A stretch of 47,384 nt of DNA from Bacteroidia bacterium. GTDB taxonomy: Bacteria; Bacteroidota; Bacteroidia; Bacteroidales; Azobacteroidaceae. A program made the position numbers and the translations under genes. Shown in pieces: positions 1 to 8,189 of this stretch. Within the stretch, counting starts at the first letter, position 1, and each line of letters starts with the position of its first letter. Location of the stretch: the NCBI GenBank assembly GCA_025996895.1, contig BNTW01000011.1, positions 1-47,384 of the forward strand, read 5' to 3'. A model generated the notes under the pieces. That model had not been told where the DNA came from and did not search any database. It worked only from the letters and a program-made list of their open reading frames with translations.

Positions 1-124
1 ATAAAATTAGCAGTTTTACCACTAATTTACGAATTTTCAAATCAAATCGAAAAATCAAAGAACGCCTGTATGTAATTGTATATCAATTAATTACAATGAA
101 ATGTTAAAAGTTAACGCAAAACTA

Positions 125-904
125 CTAAATGCTCTTTATAAAATTATATGGCTTCTTTATAAATCTCAAAATTTTCACCACTATAGTTCCAATTCTATAT
201 TCCCTTGACTGTTGCCATTTAATTCTCGTTTCTTCGATATAAAATACAGCTCTTTCTTTAATAAGCACATCATCAGTCTTAACAATAGCACTAAAACCAC
301 TTATATCATCATAATTAGCAATAATGCGATCAATATATCTAACTAAAATATTAGGATGCAAAAAGCATCTTAAATTCAAGTCCCAATCCGCCCACACTTT
401 ATATTTTAAATCAAATAAACCAATCAATGCAAATATATCTTTTTTATAAAAAATAGCCTGATGAGATATATTTTGATAAAATAACTTGACTCTATCAAAC
501 TCACCGGCATAAATATCATTTGACTTCTTCATTACTACATTACCATATATAAAAGAAACTCCATCATCTTCTTTTATAAATGAACTAATATCTGACAATA
601 CTTCAGCATCGTATAAAACATCATCACTCCCCAAAAAATACAACCATTCACCATTTGCTCTATCAATTCCTTTGTTCATCGCATCATAAATACCTTCATC
701 TTTTTCGGAAAAGATTTTTATTCTGTCATCATTAAAATATTTCACGATTTCTAAAGTGCTGTCTGTGGATAATCCGTCCATTATCAAAATTTCAAAGATT
801 TTGAAATTTTGATTAACAATACTTTCCAAACATTTCTGTAATGTTTTTTCAGAATTGTATGTTGGTATTATAATTGAAAAGAATGGCATCATTCTGTTAT
901 TCAT
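125..904 (-). CDS. Family 2 glycosyltransferase
   Basis: The product is probably a cytoplasmic, membrane-associated GT-A glycosyltransferase that adds one sugar to the glycan made by this locus. Seen: the nucleotide-sugar fold opens with SIIIPTYN near residue 10, followed by MDGLSTDST and a metal-binding type SDD at about residues 93-95 in the context LGSDDVLYDA. GIYDAMNKG before it is typical of WcaA-like enzymes. Length is 259 residues, usual for a small GT2. I use the ATG at 904; a TTG sits one codon upstream and two more ATGs at 892 and 889 are possible. It starts a few bases after the hipA stop, so it now probably depends on hipBA transcription. Donor and acceptor cannot be read from sequence. 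Confidence 0.85.
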   Translation of the reverse strand: MNNRMMPFFSIIIPTYNSEKTLQKCLESIVNQNFKIFEILIMDGLSTDSTLEIVKYFNDDRIKIFSEKDEGIYDAMNKGIDRANGEWLYFLGSDDVLYDAEVLSDISSFIKEDDGVSFIYGNVVMKKSNDIYAGEFDRVKLFYQNISHQAIFYKKDIFALIGLFDLKYKVWADWDLNLRCFLHPNILVRYIDRIIANYDDISGFSAIVKTDDVLIKERAVFYIEETRIKWQQSREYRIGTIVVKILRFIKKPYNFIKSI

Positions 905-907
905 CAA

Positions 908-2194
908 TTATTTTTTTATTATTGTTCTATTAGGCAATACTTTATCTATTATTTGCATTTTTTCTTTACTGTAATTATATCTTTCCGCATAAGAAACAAA
1001 TTCTGAAACTACATTTAGAACATCTTTCGAAATTTTTTCAGCGTTTTTTATTCCAACTTTTTCAGCGATTGTCAATAGATCTTTATGGATAATATTTTCT
1101 GTTTTCCCGTTCACTTTGATATTGTGCTTTCTCAACCAATAACTATTCGGGTCGTAAGAGAAAATCAAATCGTAGGCAGGTGCAAGTTTCCATTTGTTGT
1201 TTTGGTAAATGAACGTAAAGTTTTTAGTGTGGTCGTCGTGGTTAAACGCAACTACATTGAAAACCATTCTTCTGAAAAGTTGCTCCTTGTCCTTATAATC
1301 GGTTTGCAGCAGATTCAAAATTCTAAAAATATCTTCATAATCAATTAGATACGGTTGTCGAAAATCAACACCTGTCAATGCACAAAGCGACTGAATATGA
1401 ACTTTTTCGCCATTTGGCCGGTCAAATCTTTCAGTCATAAAATGACTTCTTCCGTTTTCCCTAAAAAGTTGACACTCGGTCATCTCTATCCCGCAATCAA
1501 CAGCCATTTTGTAATAAATAAATTCTAAAACTCCGTATTCATTCGACTCTATTTCTTGTCCGTTTTTCAGCCCATCGAACTTGATAAGATAATATTTGAA
1601 ATTGCCTTTATGCAAAATATCGCCGGCTTTGATTTCCTGTGTTTTTTCATTAATGGCAATCAGTGCTTTTGCCCTTGCACCACCAACAGACGAACCAATA
1701 CGCAATAGTGTAGAAAGAGATTGATGGTAATCGTTGAGCGGCACACTTTCGTTATCCCGTTTGAAGTAAATTTTATTGGCAACTTCCAATAAATCGGATA
1801 TATCAATGCGTGCATCATGCAGTTTTTCCTTGATTGCAGGCTCATATTCCAACGCACCCATTCCGCGATTGCCTACATAACAAAGTTTTTCCAATGAATT
1901 TAGCATTTGTTGAGAAACATTGCTTTGTTGCAACCATTCCAAAAACATTTTATTTCCAAAATCGTCGGGCAAACTGTCGGCAAGCATCGGCGGCAATCCT
2001 TTGAAAGTTTCAAAATTGTAAGTACGTTTATCAAATTCAAAAACCTTGTTTTCCAAAGGCAAAAGCAGAGGTGAAAGCAATATGCCCGTTTTCAGAAAAT
2101 CGGGGTGGTATTGAAAATAGATTTTATCGGCTGTTTCGTCATAATCGCAAACACCGACAAGTTGCCCCTGATATTTTACTCTTAAACTGTTCAT
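908..2194 (-). CDS. hipA: HipA-family serine/threonine kinase (toxin of hipBA pair)
   Basis: This is a HipA-type protein kinase, the toxin half of a type II toxin-antitoxin pair; the E. coli family member phosphorylates glutamyl-tRNA synthetase and causes growth arrest. Seen in the 428 residues: an N-terminal HipA_N-like lobe, the glycine-rich ATP-binding segment SSVGGARAKAL at about 168-178, the FDR motif at 257-259, the catalytic loop N-H-D-D-H-T-K-N at 318-325 and the metal-binding APAYDL at 338-343. All key positions are present, so it should be active. Its ATG overlaps the stop of the upstream XRE gene in an ATGA, a typical coupled hipBA arrangement. It lies inside the glycan locus between two glycosyltransferases and looks like an inserted module. 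The actual target is unknown. Confidence 0.9.
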   Translation of the reverse strand: MNSLRVKYQGQLVGVCDYDETADKIYFQYHPDFLKTGILLSPLLLPLENKVFEFDKRTYNFETFKGLPPMLADSLPDDFGNKMFLEWLQQSNVSQQMLNSLEKLCYVGNRGMGALEYEPAIKEKLHDARIDISDLLEVANKIYFKRDNESVPLNDYHQSLSTLLRIGSSVGGARAKALIAINEKTQEIKAGDILHKGNFKYYLIKFDGLKNGQEIESNEYGVLEFIYYKMAVDCGIEMTECQLFRENGRSHFMTERFDRPNGEKVHIQSLCALTGVDFRQPYLIDYEDIFRILNLLQTDYKDKEQLFRRMVFNVVAFNHDDHTKNFTFIYQNNKWKLAPAYDLIFSYDPNSYWLRKHNIKVNGKTENIIHKDLLTIAEKVGIKNAEKISKDVLNVVSEFVSYAERYNYSKEKMQIIDKVLPNRTIIKK

Positions 2195-2520
2195 TTTTTG
2201 ACTCTTGCGCGAGTTGTTTTTATTTTGCCGATTTTTTGCTCTATTTCATATTTCTGCATTGGCGTAAGTTCGGGTATTTTATAAACGTCTAAAATTTGTT
2301 CCAACAGATTGAATTTTCGGGAAATAGCAATCAATGTCGCCAATGATGTTTTACCGGTGCGTTCAATTTTTGAAAGCTGATCTTTGGAAATGCCAATATT
2401 GTCAGCCAATTCCTGCTGCGTGAGATTGTCGTTTATTCTTCTCTGTTTCAAGTGTTTTCCTATTTCAGACAAGATTTCCGAATCAGTTTTTATATAGGCC
2501 GAATTTAGTATATTGAGCAT
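2191..2520 (-). CDS. hipB: HipB-like XRE-family antitoxin/repressor
   Basis: This is a 109-residue DNA-binding protein with one XRE/Cro helix-turn-helix at about residues 20-75 (LTQQELADNIGISKDQLSKI is the recognition core). It should bind HipA and repress its own promoter. The C-terminal tail (PELTPMQKYEIEQKIGKIKT) is charged and lysine-rich. The gene precedes hipA with a 4-base ATGA overlap and has a good Bacteroidota promoter just upstream (2542-2571). Operator repeats were not obvious by eye. HipB identity rests on the fold plus the partner gene. Confidence 0.88.
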   Translation of the reverse strand: MLNILNSAYIKTDSEILSEIGKHLKQRRINDNLTQQELADNIGISKDQLSKIERTGKTSLATLIAISRKFNLLEQILDVYKIPELTPMQKYEIEQKIGKIKTTRARVKK

Positions 2521-2541
2521 AAAATTGCCGTTTTAATTATG

Positions 2542-2571
2542 CAAAGATACATATTTATTTTAATTTCACAA
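2542..2571 (-). promoter_or_regulatory. Promoter of hipBA
   Basis: On the minus strand there is a -7 box TATCTTTG (2542-2549) and a TTG at 2569-2571, 19 bases upstream. This matches the Bacteroidota TTG-N19-21-TAnnTTTG pattern and lies about 20 bases before the hipB ATG. It shows that the module brings its own transcription start. Confidence 0.7.
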
Positions 2572-2698
2572 GATAAGCAGTAAAAAATTCATATTTAACT
2601 CACAAGAAGATTGAAAAACATAGCTTGATGACAAATATTTTTTTGTTCTATTTTCTCTTTCGTGAAAAATCCATCATAAATACCTTTAATAGGCATTA

Positions 2699-2845
2699 TT
2701 AATTATCAACTCTTTTCGATGTTCTTATTCTTTTGGGTGTTTTCCCTTTCAATTTCAGTAACACCACTGGACTGAACCGATACCCTTTTATTCGTCTGCC
2801 TAATTCTTTTATGATGGCAGTGTTGCTCATTTCATTCCAATCCAT
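2699..2845 (-). pseudogene. Internally deleted XRE (HipB-like) regulator, 48-codon remnant
   Basis: A short open frame starts MDWNEMSNTAIIKELGRRIK and ends SPVVLLKLKGKTPKRIRTSK plus a few residues. Both ends match, from memory, the N- and C-terminal segments of a roughly 100-residue Bacteroidales XRE regulator that often accompanies HipA. The N-terminal part normally runs straight into the helix-turn-helix, and the C-terminal part (xISPxxLLKLKGKxRKRVR) follows it. Here the middle, which would hold the helix-turn-helix, is missing and the ends are joined in frame after GYRF. A -7 box (TACCTTTG, 2866-2873) is still present upstream. I read it as a decayed regulator whose toxin partner is gone. 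Expression of a 48-residue peptide cannot be excluded. Confidence 0.6.
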
Positions 2846-2865
2846 ATTACCGCCTTTAAACTGCA

Positions 2866-2873
2866 CAAAGGTA
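2866..2873 (-). promoter_or_regulatory. -7 box upstream of the XRE remnant
   Basis: TACCTTTG on the minus strand fits TAnnTTTG and lies about 20 bases before the remnant's ATG. The nearest TTTG (2900-2903) is 26 bases away, longer than usual, so this may be a weak or decayed promoter. Confidence 0.4.
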
Positions 2874-2952
2874 ATGAATTTTATTTTATTATCATTGCAA
2901 ATGCTATGATTAAATACATTTTTATCTTATAATAGCAGTATATACTATTATT

Positions 2953-3957
2953 TTAGATTGCTTTTTTATGTAATATACTATTCTTGAATTTTATATATGA
3001 TTGGTATAAACACAAATCTCCGTATATAATAATACTTAAACACATCATAAAATCTGCTATTGTCCGGGATTTACAAAATAAAAGAACCGAAAATCGTATG
3101 AGTTTTATTCTACTTAAACTATGAGAAGCAACAAGTGAAGTAAGATAATTTTGTAAGTTATTCCAAATAAGTATCCACGATTGTGTATTTCTTTTTTCAT
3201 AACGAAGAATAAAATAGAACATTGTAAAATATGATGGCATAACAACGTTATAAAACTTTTTTTCTTCTGTCCAATTTTGCCTGGTAATAGATGTTTGTAC
3301 AATACGATATTTTGTAACGATATCTTTCGTACCGTACATCTTAAAATATTTAGAAAGCCTAAGTTGAAACAACCAATCCTCTGAAATGTAATGCTTATCA
3401 AATTGAAAACCAATTTTTTTAATAGCCTCTATCTTAATTAGAGCAGTCTGATTATAAAAGAAGAAAACCTTGATTATTTCGTGAAATATATTACCCGAAT
3501 AACAACTAAAAGAAGCTTTGAAATATGAATCATCTACGATGGTATTTCCGATTTCGTCTATGCTCATCATATCTCCATAAACCAAAGCATAAGATTCATC
3601 CAAACTTTCAAAAATCATTACTTGATTTTCTATTTTTTGTGGTAAAATCACATCGTCTAATGCTAATAATTGCAGATATTTGCCGCTAATTACTTTTAAT
3701 GCTTTATTCAGAGTATTACTAACTCCAATATTTTTTTCATTTTTAATAAAATAACAATTCAAATGATTGTTTTTCTTTATCCAATTCTCAATTATTTCTA
3801 CAGAATTATCTGTGGAACAATCATCGGTAATTATTATTTCTATATTTGAATAGGTTTGATTTTTGATACTATCCAGTGATTCTTCAACAAAACGCGCTTG
3901 ATTATAGCAAGTTGCAATTATACTTACCAAAGGCATATTTTGTTCTTTTATTTCCAT
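2953..3957 (-). CDS. Family 2 glycosyltransferase with C-terminal hydrophobic region
   Basis: This is a GT-A fold glycosyltransferase of the surface-glycan locus. Seen in 334 residues: SIIATCYNQARFVEESLDSI near the N-terminus, then ITDDCSTDNS, then LALDDVILPQK holding the metal-binding aspartates near residue 100. The last third is rich in hydrophobic and aromatic residues with basic patches and probably lies on the inner face of the membrane. Its start overlaps the end of the upstream aminotransferase by about 10 bases, so the two are translationally coupled. An alternative ATG eight codons in (3936) directly precedes PLVSII. The acceptor is unknown; transfer of the 3-amino sugar made by its neighbour is an inference from context only. 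Confidence 0.85.
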   Translation of the reverse strand: MEIKEQNMPLVSIIATCYNQARFVEESLDSIKNQTYSNIEIIITDDCSTDNSVEIIENWIKKNNHLNCYFIKNEKNIGVSNTLNKALKVISGKYLQLLALDDVILPQKIENQVMIFESLDESYALVYGDMMSIDEIGNTIVDDSYFKASFSCYSGNIFHEIIKVFFFYNQTALIKIEAIKKIGFQFDKHYISEDWLFQLRLSKYFKMYGTKDIVTKYRIVQTSITRQNWTEEKKFYNVVMPSYFTMFYFILRYEKRNTQSWILIWNNLQNYLTSLVASHSLSRIKLIRFSVLLFCKSRTIADFMMCLSIIIYGDLCLYQSYIKFKNSILHKKAI

Positions 3958-5051
3958 AAATTCACAATTCCAATTACTCTATTTACTTCATCTCCTGTCA
4001 TCACCGGACTCATCGGCAAAGATAATACTTCTTTGTGAATTTTCTCAGTAATCGGAAAACTTAAATTGTTCCACTCTCTATAACACGCCTGTTTATGCGG
4101 CGGAATTGGATAATGAATAACAGTTTGTACGCCGTTTTCTGTCAAATAATTCTGAAATTCATCACGTTTCTCTGTTCTTACAACAAACAAATGAAAAACG
4201 TGTTCCTGTTCGTTTTCAGGCATTTGCGGAAGAATGATTTTCGGATTTTTTATTTCGGCTATATAACGTTTGGCTATATTCCGCCTTTTGGCATTTTCAT
4301 CATCAATATATTTAAGTTTTACATCAAGAACGGCTGCCTGAATTTCGTCCAAACGAGAATTGTAACCAATATAGTCAAATACATATTTTTGGCTTGAACC
4401 ATAGTTTGCTAATGTACGCACTACCTTTGCCAATTCGTCATCGTTGGTGGCTACTGCACCACCATCGCCCAACGCGCCAAGATTTTTACCCGGATAAAAA
4501 CTAAAACCTGCTGCATCGCCCAAATTTCCTGTACGTCTTTTATTACATGTAGAACCGATTGCCTGTGCATTGTCTTCTACTATTTTCAAATTGTATTTTT
4601 TTGCCAAATCGGTTAATTTCTCCGACCAAACAGCACGTCCATACAAATGCACAATCAGGATGGCTCTGGTTTTAGAAGTAATTTTTTCTTCTATTTTTTC
4701 TATATCAATATTATAAGTGGCAATATCCGGTTCAACCAATACCGGTTTTAGTCCATTGTCGGATATTGCTAAAATAGAAGCGATATAAGTATTTGCAGGC
4801 ACAATCACTTCATCGCCGCGCTGCATAACACCCATTTCGATATATGCACGGAAAATCAGTCTCAACGCGTCCAAACCATTGGCTACGCCGATAACATTTT
4901 TGCTGCCGATAAATTTCGACAGATTTTGTTCAAAATTTTTCACTTCCTCTCCTAAAAGATACCAACCCGAACGAAATGTTTTTAATATTCGCTCTTCGAT
5001 TTCTTGTTGATGGGCAAGATTGATTTTTTGTAAATCAAGGAATTTTATCAT
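3948..5051 (-). CDS. fdtB: FdtB-like PLP-dependent sugar 3-aminotransferase
   Basis: This is a DegT/DnrJ/EryC1/StrS family aminotransferase. Family members convert a nucleotide-linked ketosugar to an aminosugar using glutamate; the FdtB branch makes dTDP-3-amino-3,6-dideoxygalactose. Seen in 367 residues: N-terminal IKFLDLQ, VANGLDALRL at the cofactor site, IVEDNAQAIG (Asp160) contacting the PLP ring, and SFYPGKNLGALGDGG with the Schiff-base lysine at 189. An FdtA-like ketoisomerase lies at 11,977-12,381 in the same locus and would provide the 3-keto substrate, which supports the FdtB reading over a 4-aminotransferase. Its first codons lie inside a 30-bp direct repeat (5025-5054) that recurs at 6402-6431, so the upstream ATPase gene appears inserted at its start. 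Confidence 0.85.
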   Translation of the reverse strand: MIKFLDLQKINLAHQQEIEERILKTFRSGWYLLGEEVKNFEQNLSKFIGSKNVIGVANGLDALRLIFRAYIEMGVMQRGDEVIVPANTYIASILAISDNGLKPVLVEPDIATYNIDIEKIEEKITSKTRAILIVHLYGRAVWSEKLTDLAKKYNLKIVEDNAQAIGSTCNKRRTGNLGDAAGFSFYPGKNLGALGDGGAVATNDDELAKVVRTLANYGSSQKYVFDYIGYNSRLDEIQAAVLDVKLKYIDDENAKRRNIAKRYIAEIKNPKIILPQMPENEQEHVFHLFVVRTEKRDEFQNYLTENGVQTVIHYPIPPHKQACYREWNNLSFPITEKIHKEVLSLPMSPVMTGDEVNRVIGIVNLWK

Positions 5052-5054
5052 CTC
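5025..5054. repeat. 30-bp direct repeat, downstream copy
   Basis: This is an exact 30-base match to 6402-6431, read by eye. This copy holds the start codon and first eight or nine codons of the aminotransferase and the stop codon of the DUF4143 ATPase. See the finding on this insertion. Confidence 0.9.
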
Positions 5055-6316
5055 AATTTATTATTTAACAACCATTTCCAAACAGGCAAGATTCTGATTG
5101 TCAGATTGTTTTCTATTATTGTATTTTCTTCGTCCCAAGTGAGCAACAGCAGATTATTACAGTGTAATTCACCTGCCGCTTCGGTTAATGCCGAAATTTC
5201 ACGTTTCAAAGTTTTTGGATTGGAAATCTCGTAAGCAACCTGTATCAATTCCGTAACTTTGTGCGCCTTGCGGCACACAAAATCGATCTCTTTATCGTTT
5301 CGGGTACGATAGTAAAAAAGCGTGTTTTGCGTTGAAAATCCACGTCTTACAAGTTCAATAAAAACAAGATTCTCAAGTAAACGCCCCAAATTTTTTGACA
5401 GTTCAAATGCGCGAGCCGTAATAAAACCGGCATCAACAACATACACTTTTTGCGGTGCTTTTTGCATCAGTTTCAATTTGGAATTGTAGCGCGGCAGGTA
5501 GAAAAACAAATACGGCTCTGCCAAATAATTGCAGAATTTTTTTGCCGTATGTACGCTGCCTAAATCCAATTCATTTACCAAATCGTTAATTGAAAATGGA
5601 TTACAAAAATTTGCCAACAAGTAATTTGCTAAATTATATAACTCACTTGTATTGCGCACTTTATACCGTTTTGTAATATCTTTCAATAAAATTGAATCAA
5701 AAAGTGAACTTAAATAATTGCGCAAAATATTTCTTGACAAAAGCGTTTCCGGGAAACCGCCATATTGCAAAAAATCGTCTGCCTGCTGCATCAGTTCTGC
5801 CTTTTCGGTTGGCGTAACCGCGTTTGTATTTACTTGTTTGTATTCAACAAATTCCTGAAAACTGAATGGTAATATTTCTATCTGCAAATATCTGCCTGTC
5901 AGCACGGTAGCCATTTCAGAAGACAAAAGATTGGCGTTTGAGCCGGTAATTGTTAAATTTACGCCGCGCCTGTAAAGTTTGCTTATCCAAACATCCCAAG
6001 CAGCCAGATTTTGAATTTCATCTAACAGAAGATACTTAAAATTGGGATAAACTTCGAGTAAATACTGCCAAACAAGGTTTTCGTCAAAGTTTTTCAGCAA
6101 CAAATCATCATCGAAATTCAGATAAGCAAAATTTTGAGTAGAAAGCATTTGCAGCGCAAACACCGATTTTCCTGCCCGCCGCGGTCCTGTAATCAGTTTT
6201 ATTAGTCCCGATGCCAAAAAATCTTTATTCTCTGCCTGCACACAACGCTTTTGATAATCCTGCTTCAGCAGATTGTCGCGTTCTTCCTTTTGCTGTAATA
6301 TTACGTTTTTGAGCAT
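5048..6316 (-). CDS. AAA-type ATPase with DUF4143 domain
   Basis: This is an ATPase of the archaeal-like AAA_14/DUF4143 family, widespread as solitary genes of uncertain role, possibly defence- or addiction-related. Seen in 422 residues: Walker A GPRRAGKS at about 44-51, Walker B YLLLDE at 95-100, a sensor-like ITGSNANLLSSE, LTGRYLQIEILPFSFQEF typical of the family, and a C-terminal DUF4143 region ending in a nuclease-like segment (FYYRTRNDKEIDFVCR, with D/E/D/K-type spacing). I start at the ATG at 6316. A longer frame reaches 6358, but a -7 box at 6335-6342 lies between the two. The stop overlaps the next ATG as ATGA. The gene splits a run of sugar-biosynthesis genes and is bounded by a 30-bp direct repeat. 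Confidence 0.85.
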   Translation of the reverse strand: MLKNVILQQKEERDNLLKQDYQKRCVQAENKDFLASGLIKLITGPRRAGKSVFALQMLSTQNFAYLNFDDDLLLKNFDENLVWQYLLEVYPNFKYLLLDEIQNLAAWDVWISKLYRRGVNLTITGSNANLLSSEMATVLTGRYLQIEILPFSFQEFVEYKQVNTNAVTPTEKAELMQQADDFLQYGGFPETLLSRNILRNYLSSLFDSILLKDITKRYKVRNTSELYNLANYLLANFCNPFSINDLVNELDLGSVHTAKKFCNYLAEPYLFFYLPRYNSKLKLMQKAPQKVYVVDAGFITARAFELSKNLGRLLENLVFIELVRRGFSTQNTLFYYRTRNDKEIDFVCRKAHKVTELIQVAYEISNPKTLKREISALTEAAGELHCNNLLLLTWDEENTIIENNLTIRILPVWKWLLNNKLR

Positions 6317-6334
6317 AATTTTATTTTTAATGCA

Positions 6335-6342
6335 CAAAGATA
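6335..6342 (-). promoter_or_regulatory. -7 box of the DUF4143 ATPase gene
   Basis: TATCTTTG on the minus strand, about 20 bases upstream of the ATG at 6316, matches TAnnTTTG. No well-spaced TTG lies upstream (nearest at 13 bases). It supports the shorter start and independent expression of this inserted gene. Confidence 0.5.
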
Positions 6343-6401
6343 ATGCTTTTTTGTGCAATACAGTGTATTTATTACATAAAAGTCTTCAATTATGTTAATT
6401 C

Positions 6402-6431
6402 TTTTTGTAAATCAAGGAATTTTATCATCTC
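6402..6431. repeat. 30-bp direct repeat, upstream copy
   Basis: This is an exact copy of 5025-5054. It contains the last codons and stop of the aldolase gene, and in another frame a 12-codon ghost of the aminotransferase start (MIKFLDLQK then a few residues and a stop). Confidence 0.9.
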
Positions 6432-7581
6432 TTATTTTTTTAATTACAGATTTAGTTTTTGACAAAACTTTGAATAATAATGGAAAATGTTTTTTCGCTT
6501 TTCGTTTTATTCTTGATTTAATTGTTTTTGGTTGAACAGCCTCCTGTTCCCGTCTTATTGCCACAATATTATTTTTTTTGCAGTAATCAAGATAGTGTCG
6601 CAAGGCAAAATCATTGTTGCAAACTTTTCTTTTCGAGTCGTCCATATCTCCTTTCATTACATCTAACAAAGATTTTGATGAAAGGTGATAATTATCGTGT
6701 ATACAAGAGGCGTGTGTAGTTACCGACCCTGTAATGCCTGATATTAAATTCGGCATAGTGTACCCCCAACTACATTTTGATTTAAAGTATGGCATTAAAG
6801 TATCAATTATATCAAATAATGTACCCATTTTGTATTGTCCCTGATATTTGGTATTAAGGTATTGCGCCAACAATTCTGTGTAAGCATTACCTGCACCAAT
6901 TCCACAACCTAAGATTGACCCGTCAATAAAAATATTGTGAGTTTTTGATGCCGTTCTTATAAATCCCTGTGCATTAGCATTCGCCAATGTCAAATTATTA
7001 TGCGAATGAAATCCCCAACGGATATCAGTACTCAAATTTGGCTGTACAATACTAATAATATGCTCTAAATCTTCTGCGTATGTAGAGCCATAAGTATCAA
7101 CAATAGAATAAGCATAAGGTTGTAAGTTATTTATTTTTTCTAGCACTTTCAATATTTCATAGTCTTCATAATCAATCGTATCCCTGTGTTGTACAAAAAT
7201 CTTATAACCTTTATCTTTTATTTCTTTAATTCTCTGGATTGCTGCATTTAATTTGCTTTTTTCCAATACAAAGCGCAGACCATCAACAGATTTTCCATTA
7301 TATTCAGGCAAACTGTCATAATCAAACTCGCTTTGATTGAAACACGCGGTATATATGGTATTTGGTTTTTTATTTGCCAAAAATTTTTCTATTTGCTCTA
7401 CGTGCGTAAAATGCGTACTCCCTTCGTGGTAAGTATTGTATAGGGTTGATAAAAAAGCACATTCGATGATATCAATATTGGCTTTCTCAAGATAGCCGAT
7501 AAATTTCCTTATATTATCATCACCGATAAACCCAATGGGGGCTTCACGCAATGTACAATCTAATAGTTTAATTTCTTTCAT
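6412..7581 (-). CDS. DRE-TIM metallolyase / HMGL-like aldolase
   Basis: This is a TIM-barrel aldolase of the HMG-CoA lyase/4-hydroxy-2-ketovalerate aldolase superfamily, which makes or breaks C-C bonds next to a ketoacid using a divalent metal. Seen in 389 residues: LLDCTLREA at 6-14 (metal-binding Asp8 and catalytic Arg12), HSHNN at 192-196 with the two metal-ligand histidines, and GCGIGAGN at 225-232. The C-terminal 60 residues are basic (RIKRKAKK) and unlike degradative aldolases. It overlaps the HAD gene by ATGA and follows a split transketolase, so it probably works in synthesis of an unusual glycan component; the substrate is unknown. Its stop lies in a 30-bp repeat, and before the ATPase insertion it may have overlapped the aminotransferase start by 17 bases. 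Confidence 0.8.
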   Translation of the reverse strand: MKEIKLLDCTLREAPIGFIGDDNIRKFIGYLEKANIDIIECAFLSTLYNTYHEGSTHFTHVEQIEKFLANKKPNTIYTACFNQSEFDYDSLPEYNGKSVDGLRFVLEKSKLNAAIQRIKEIKDKGYKIFVQHRDTIDYEDYEILKVLEKINNLQPYAYSIVDTYGSTYAEDLEHIISIVQPNLSTDIRWGFHSHNNLTLANANAQGFIRTASKTHNIFIDGSILGCGIGAGNAYTELLAQYLNTKYQGQYKMGTLFDIIDTLMPYFKSKCSWGYTMPNLISGITGSVTTHASCIHDNYHLSSKSLLDVMKGDMDDSKRKVCNNDFALRHYLDYCKKNNIVAIRREQEAVQPKTIKSRIKRKAKKHFPLLFKVLSKTKSVIKKIRDDKIP

Positions 7582-8189
7582 CGAATTATTTTTTTTATCT
7601 CATTAAAATCATTAACAATAAAATCGGGTTGATATTCCTCAAGCTTCTCTTTTGCCACAAAACCATAAGCAACCGCAATTGTTTTTAATCCTATTTCTTT
7701 TCCTGCGAGAATATCTAATCCTGTATCACCAACGAAAAAATCGTCTGAACTTAATTTGATTTTTTTTAATAAATCTACTTTTGATATTTTATGTTCCGTT
7801 ACCAAAATATCATCAAAAAAATCAAACAGTTTCAGTTTCTTGAGTTGCCAATGCAGCATCGGGACGCTTTGACGAGCTGTGAGCAAATATATTTTATATT
7901 TTAATTTTTCAAGTGTTTCTATAACTCCGTCAAATATCATATCCTTTTTTAGATATTCTTCTGTTTCTATCAAATTCAACCAATTCTTTTCAAATGCAGT
8001 ATAATCAAACTCTGAATAACCAAATTGTGTAGTTAGAATTGTATGATGATTGATTTTATTTCGTTTTAAATCCCAATATTCCTCAAATGTCAAGCGCGAA
8101 AGCGGAACAAGATACTGAAAAAGGTCGTAAAGCCTCTTTCGAGCATCTATCAATGTACCATCCAAGTCAAATAAAATGGTTTTCATCAT
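7578..8189 (-). CDS. HAD-superfamily phosphatase
   Basis: This is a haloacid-dehalogenase-type hydrolase, probably a small-molecule or sugar phosphatase. Seen in 203 residues: motif I LFDLDGTLID at about 6-15 with nucleophile Asp8 and acid Asp10, a helical cap typical of the Gph/PGP-like subfamily, motif II near YLLTAR, and motif IV FVGDTGLDILAG. An ATG one codon downstream is equally possible. It overlaps its neighbours by 4 bases on both sides, between a transketolase half and an aldolase, which suggests that it removes phosphate from their product. Specificity cannot be read from sequence. Confidence 0.85.
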   Translation of the reverse strand: MMKTILFDLDGTLIDARKRLYDLFQYLVPLSRLTFEEYWDLKRNKINHHTILTTQFGYSEFDYTAFEKNWLNLIETEEYLKKDMIFDGVIETLEKLKYKIYLLTARQSVPMLHWQLKKLKLFDFFDDILVTEHKISKVDLLKKIKLSSDDFFVGDTGLDILAGKEIGLKTIAVAYGFVAKEKLEEYQPDFIVNDFNEIKKIIR

